Source: an uncultured Collinsella sp.
Lineage (GTDB): Bacteria > Actinomycetota > Coriobacteriia > Coriobacteriales > Coriobacteriaceae
Direction of reading: 5' to 3'
NCBI GenBank assembly: GCA_900752345.1
Contig: CAADVA010000047.1
Span: 1-7,228 of the forward strand
Length of the DNA: 7,228 nt
In this document: positions 5,566 to 7,228 of the stretch, in pieces
Position numbering within the stretch: the first letter of the stretch is position 1
Layout of the letters: the number at the start of each line of letters is the position of its first letter
Program-made: the position numbers and the translations under genes
Notes under the pieces: model-generated
Told to the model about the DNA's origin: nothing
The model's database searches: none
Seen by the model: only the letters and a program-made list of their open reading frames with translations

Positions 5566-6141
5566 ATGTCTCAGAACACCACCGCCACCGCCCAGCCCCG
5601 CACCGTCCAGACCGCCGACCGCGGTAAACTCGATATTCGCGCCCTTGTCCTGCTCGCCATTCTGCTTGCCGCCGGCTTCATCCTCAACTTCACCGTCGGC
5701 AAGGCAATCTCGGGCATCTCGGGCGGTATGATCAGCCCCGAGTTCATTATCTCGGCCTTCTGCCTCACCATCCTGGTCATTCGTCCCAACATTGGCCAGG
5801 CGCTCGTCATTGGTCTCATCTCGGCGGCCGTAATCCAGATCACTACCACCTCGCCGTTTGTCGATTTTGCCGCCGAGGGTATCGCCGCCATGCTCATGGC
5901 CGTCATTGTCAACGCCGCCGCCAAGGACGGCCAGGTTAAGCCCGTCGTCGCCATCGTCGCAACATTCGTGACCACCTTTGTCTCGGGCGTCATCTTCATG
6001 GTCATCAAGATGGCCATGCTCGACGTGGTGGGCGACCTCGCCGCAGCCATGCTACCCGTCGTCGCCATGACCGCCGTATTTAACGCCATTCTGGTCGGCG
6101 CCCTCTACCTGCCCATCCAGAAGGCCCTGAAGCTCAACTAA
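5566..6141 (+). CDS. trpP: TrpP-like tryptophan transporter, probable ECF substrate-binding (S) component
   Basis: A 191-residue, very hydrophobic membrane protein, recognised as similar to TrpP (YhaG) of Bacillus and to ECF transporter S components, the membrane proteins that bind the substrate. After a polar N-terminus (1-21), six hydrophobic segments can be drawn at about 24-44, 56-72, 77-94, 101-118, 126-148 and 160-184. The first contains an AxxxA pattern (A31, A35), as used by S components to dock on the EcfT subunit. GGMISPEF (53-60) and QITTTSPF (91-98) resemble TrpP-family loops. The start at ATG 5566 is supported by AAAGGA (5552-5557), 8 bases away. Upstream in-frame codons from 5449 overlap the terminator and are untranslated leader. 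Tryptophan specificity is inferred from TrpP resemblance plus the WWW leader peptide. An ABC ATPase gene follows after 212 bases on the same strand, supporting an ATP-driven system. Confidence is high for a membrane transporter subunit and moderate for the exact substrate. Confidence 0.82.
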   Translation: MSQNTTATAQPRTVQTADRGKLDIRALVLLAILLAAGFILNFTVGKAISGISGGMISPEFIISAFCLTILVIRPNIGQALVIGLISAAVIQITTTSPFVDFAAEGIAAMLMAVIVNAAAKDGQVKPVVAIVATFVTTFVSGVIFMVIKMAMLDVVGDLAAAMLPVVAMTAVFNAILVGALYLPIQKALKLN

Positions 6142-6147
6142 CCCGCT

Positions 6148-6248
6148 CGGCTTTACGAGCCACCCCATCTTGGCGTTCATTCGTCGCTCGCATACCCAAG
6201 TACGCTTCGCTCCTCTTTCGCGCCAACCTGGGGCACCTCGTAAAGCCG
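6148..6248 (+). repeat. 101-base imperfect inverted repeat between transporter and ATPase genes
   Basis: The 28-base arms 6148-6175 and 6221-6248 pair over 23 positions: CGGCTTTACGAG with CTCGTAAAGCCG (12 bp), CCCCA with TGGGG (5 bp) and TTGGCG with CGCCAA (6 bp). They are interrupted by a 3x3 and a 2x2 internal loop. The 45 bases between the arms hold a smaller hairpin (6190-6195 with 6200-6205). It begins 6 bases after the transporter stop and has no T tract, so it is not a typical terminator. It could be a REP/MITE-like intergenic element or an mRNA stability structure. Confidence 0.75.
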
Positions 6249-6291
6249 TATCCGTGCTTCACCACCAAAGACTGTCCCAAACAACGAGCTT

Positions 6292-6335
6292 TTGGGGACG
6301 TTCTTAAACGACTAGTCATGTAAGAACGTCCCCAA
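6292..6335 (+). repeat. 44-base near-perfect palindrome upstream of the ATPase gene
   Basis: TTGGGGACGTTCTTA (6292-6306) is the exact reverse complement of 6321-6335. The central bases 6310-6317 (GACTAGTC) form a palindrome about the same axis, so 20 of 22 symmetric pairs match. It ends 18 bases before the ATPase start and has no T tract. GTCCC at 6274-6278 can pair alternatively with GGGAC at 6295-6299. It resembles REP-type elements in general form; identity with any known family is not shown. Confidence 0.8.
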
Positions 6336-6353
6336 TGATTATGAAAGGTATCC

Positions 6354-7228
6354 ATGGAAACGATCATCAACGTCGACGATGTCTCGTTCTCCTATGGCAC
6401 GCAAACCGAGCAGGCGCTCAGCCACGTTTCGCTTAGCGTGAACAAGGGAGATTTCATCGGCATCATCGGGCCCTCGGGTGCCGGTAAGTCCACACTTGCC
6501 GCCTGCCTGTCGGGCGCCGTGCCTCACCACTACACCGGCGCCTTTTATGGCTCCGTGTTAGTTGACGGCCACGACACCTGCGAGGTCTCGCTCACCGACA
6601 TATCGCAGATCGTCGGCAGCGTGTTGCAGGACATCGATACCCAGATGGTCGCTTCGGTCGTTGAGGACGAAATGCTCTTTGGTCTCGAGAACTTTGGCGT
6701 TCCGCATGACCAGATCGAGCAGCGCTTGTGCGAGACGCTTAAGACCGTCGGCATTAGCGACCTGCGCGACCGCGAGATCGCCACCCTCTCGGGCGGCCAA
6801 AAGCAAAAGGTAGCTATCGCCGCCATCCTCGCCATGCGTCCGCGCGTCTTAGTGCTCGATGAGCCAACCGCAGCACTCGACCCCGCCAGTTCCACCTTGG
6901 TCTTCGAGACGCTGCGCGAGGCAAACCGCGCGCTCGGCATCACCATCGTCGTCGTTGAGCAAAAGGTCGCTCTGCTTTCGGAGTACTGCAACCGTGTGTT
7001 GGTGCTCGATCACGGCCAGATCGCGCTGCAAGGTGAGCCGCACGAGGTCTTCGCACGCACCGACGAGCTTCGCACCATCGGCGTCGATTGTCCGCGCGTC
7101 ACGCGCATCTTCAACAGTCTCGAGGCCGATGGCTTGGTAAGCGGCACGCCCTGTCTGGATGTCGACGAGGCAGAACGCCTGATCACGGAAATCGTCGACC
7201 CCGACCGTGCGACAAGCGATACCCAGAC
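6354..7228 (+). CDS. ECF-type ABC transporter ATPase, 3' end outside the window
   Basis: An open frame of 291 codons from ATG 6354 to the window end with no stop, so the gene is partial. A ribosome binding site GAAAGG lies at 6343-6348. It is an ABC ATPase of the energy-coupling-factor (EcfA/CbiO-like) group, which powers uptake of small molecules from the cytoplasmic side together with an EcfT subunit and an S component. The sequence shows Walker A GPSGAGKST (39-47), Q-loop Q92 in SVLQDID, signature LSGGQ (145-149) and Walker B VLVLDEP with catalytic E170. The H-loop position reads VVVEQK, with Q203 where a histidine is usual. The region after about 225 (LRTIGVDCPRVT) matches the C-terminal extension typical of EcfA proteins. 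The frame already exceeds one ATPase domain, so a second fused ABC domain may follow. Its position after the TrpP-like gene suggests it energises that transporter. The second ATPase and EcfT are not visible. Confidence 0.9.
   Translation, partial: METIINVDDVSFSYGTQTEQALSHVSLSVNKGDFIGIIGPSGAGKSTLAACLSGAVPHHYTGAFYGSVLVDGHDTCEVSLTDISQIVGSVLQDIDTQMVASVVEDEMLFGLENFGVPHDQIEQRLCETLKTVGISDLRDREIATLSGGQKQKVAIAAILAMRPRVLVLDEPTAALDPASSTLVFETLREANRALGITIVVVEQKVALLSEYCNRVLVLDHGQIALQGEPHEVFARTDELRTIGVDCPRVTRIFNSLEADGLVSGTPCLDVDEAERLITEIVDPDRATSDTQ

Noticed and set aside
6292..6335. The 44-base palindrome as an intrinsic terminator
   Set aside because: No T tract follows on the plus strand, and the ATPase start lies 18 bases downstream, so full termination here would silence the operon.

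Overview
The window looks like a chromosomal segment from a moderately high-GC anaerobic actinomycete of the Coriobacteriia, most likely Collinsella or a close relative. This rests on codon usage strongly biased to C or G at third positions, on the gene repertoire (secreted C69 dipeptidase, YugP-type protease, ECF-type transporter) and on the overall feel of the proteins. No rRNA or other taxonomic marker is present, so it is an inference.

Layout. Positions 1-14 are a pure C run, possibly a contig-end artefact. On the minus strand lie a YugP-like membrane zinc protease (30-734) and, upstream of it, ribonuclease D (799-1932). A short divergent region (about 1933-2030) carries two overlapping, oppositely directed -10 boxes. 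On the plus strand follow a diacylglycerol-kinase-family lipid kinase (2031-2948) and a translationally coupled 30-residue single-pass membrane protein (2958-3050), closed by a strong intrinsic terminator (3084-3133). After an AT-rich intergenic region comes a C69 dipeptidase (3359-5158), exported and C-terminally membrane-anchored, whose catalytic cysteine sits exactly at the predicted signal peptidase site.

The most interesting part is 5246-7228. A promoter with an extended -10 box is followed by a 22-residue leader peptide with three consecutive Trp codons (5353-5421). Next come an intrinsic terminator with a UUCG loop (5459-5487) and a TrpP-like six-helix membrane protein (5566-6141). After a 212-base spacer with two large inverted repeats, the first part of an ECF-type ABC ATPase runs off the window end (6354-7228). 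This reads as ribosome-mediated transcription attenuation of a tryptophan uptake system. Tryptophan shortage would stall the ribosome on the Trp codons, free 5408-5417 to pair with the terminator loop and 3' arm (5468-5477), and let transcription reach the transporter genes. A competing 7-bp pairing (5390-5396 with 5427-5433) provides the expected opposing structure.

The rest are housekeeping functions: RNA processing, membrane proteolysis, lipid phosphorylation and extracytoplasmic peptide hydrolysis. The dipeptidase and the tryptophan transporter may both serve amino acid scavenging, but they appear to be separate transcription units.
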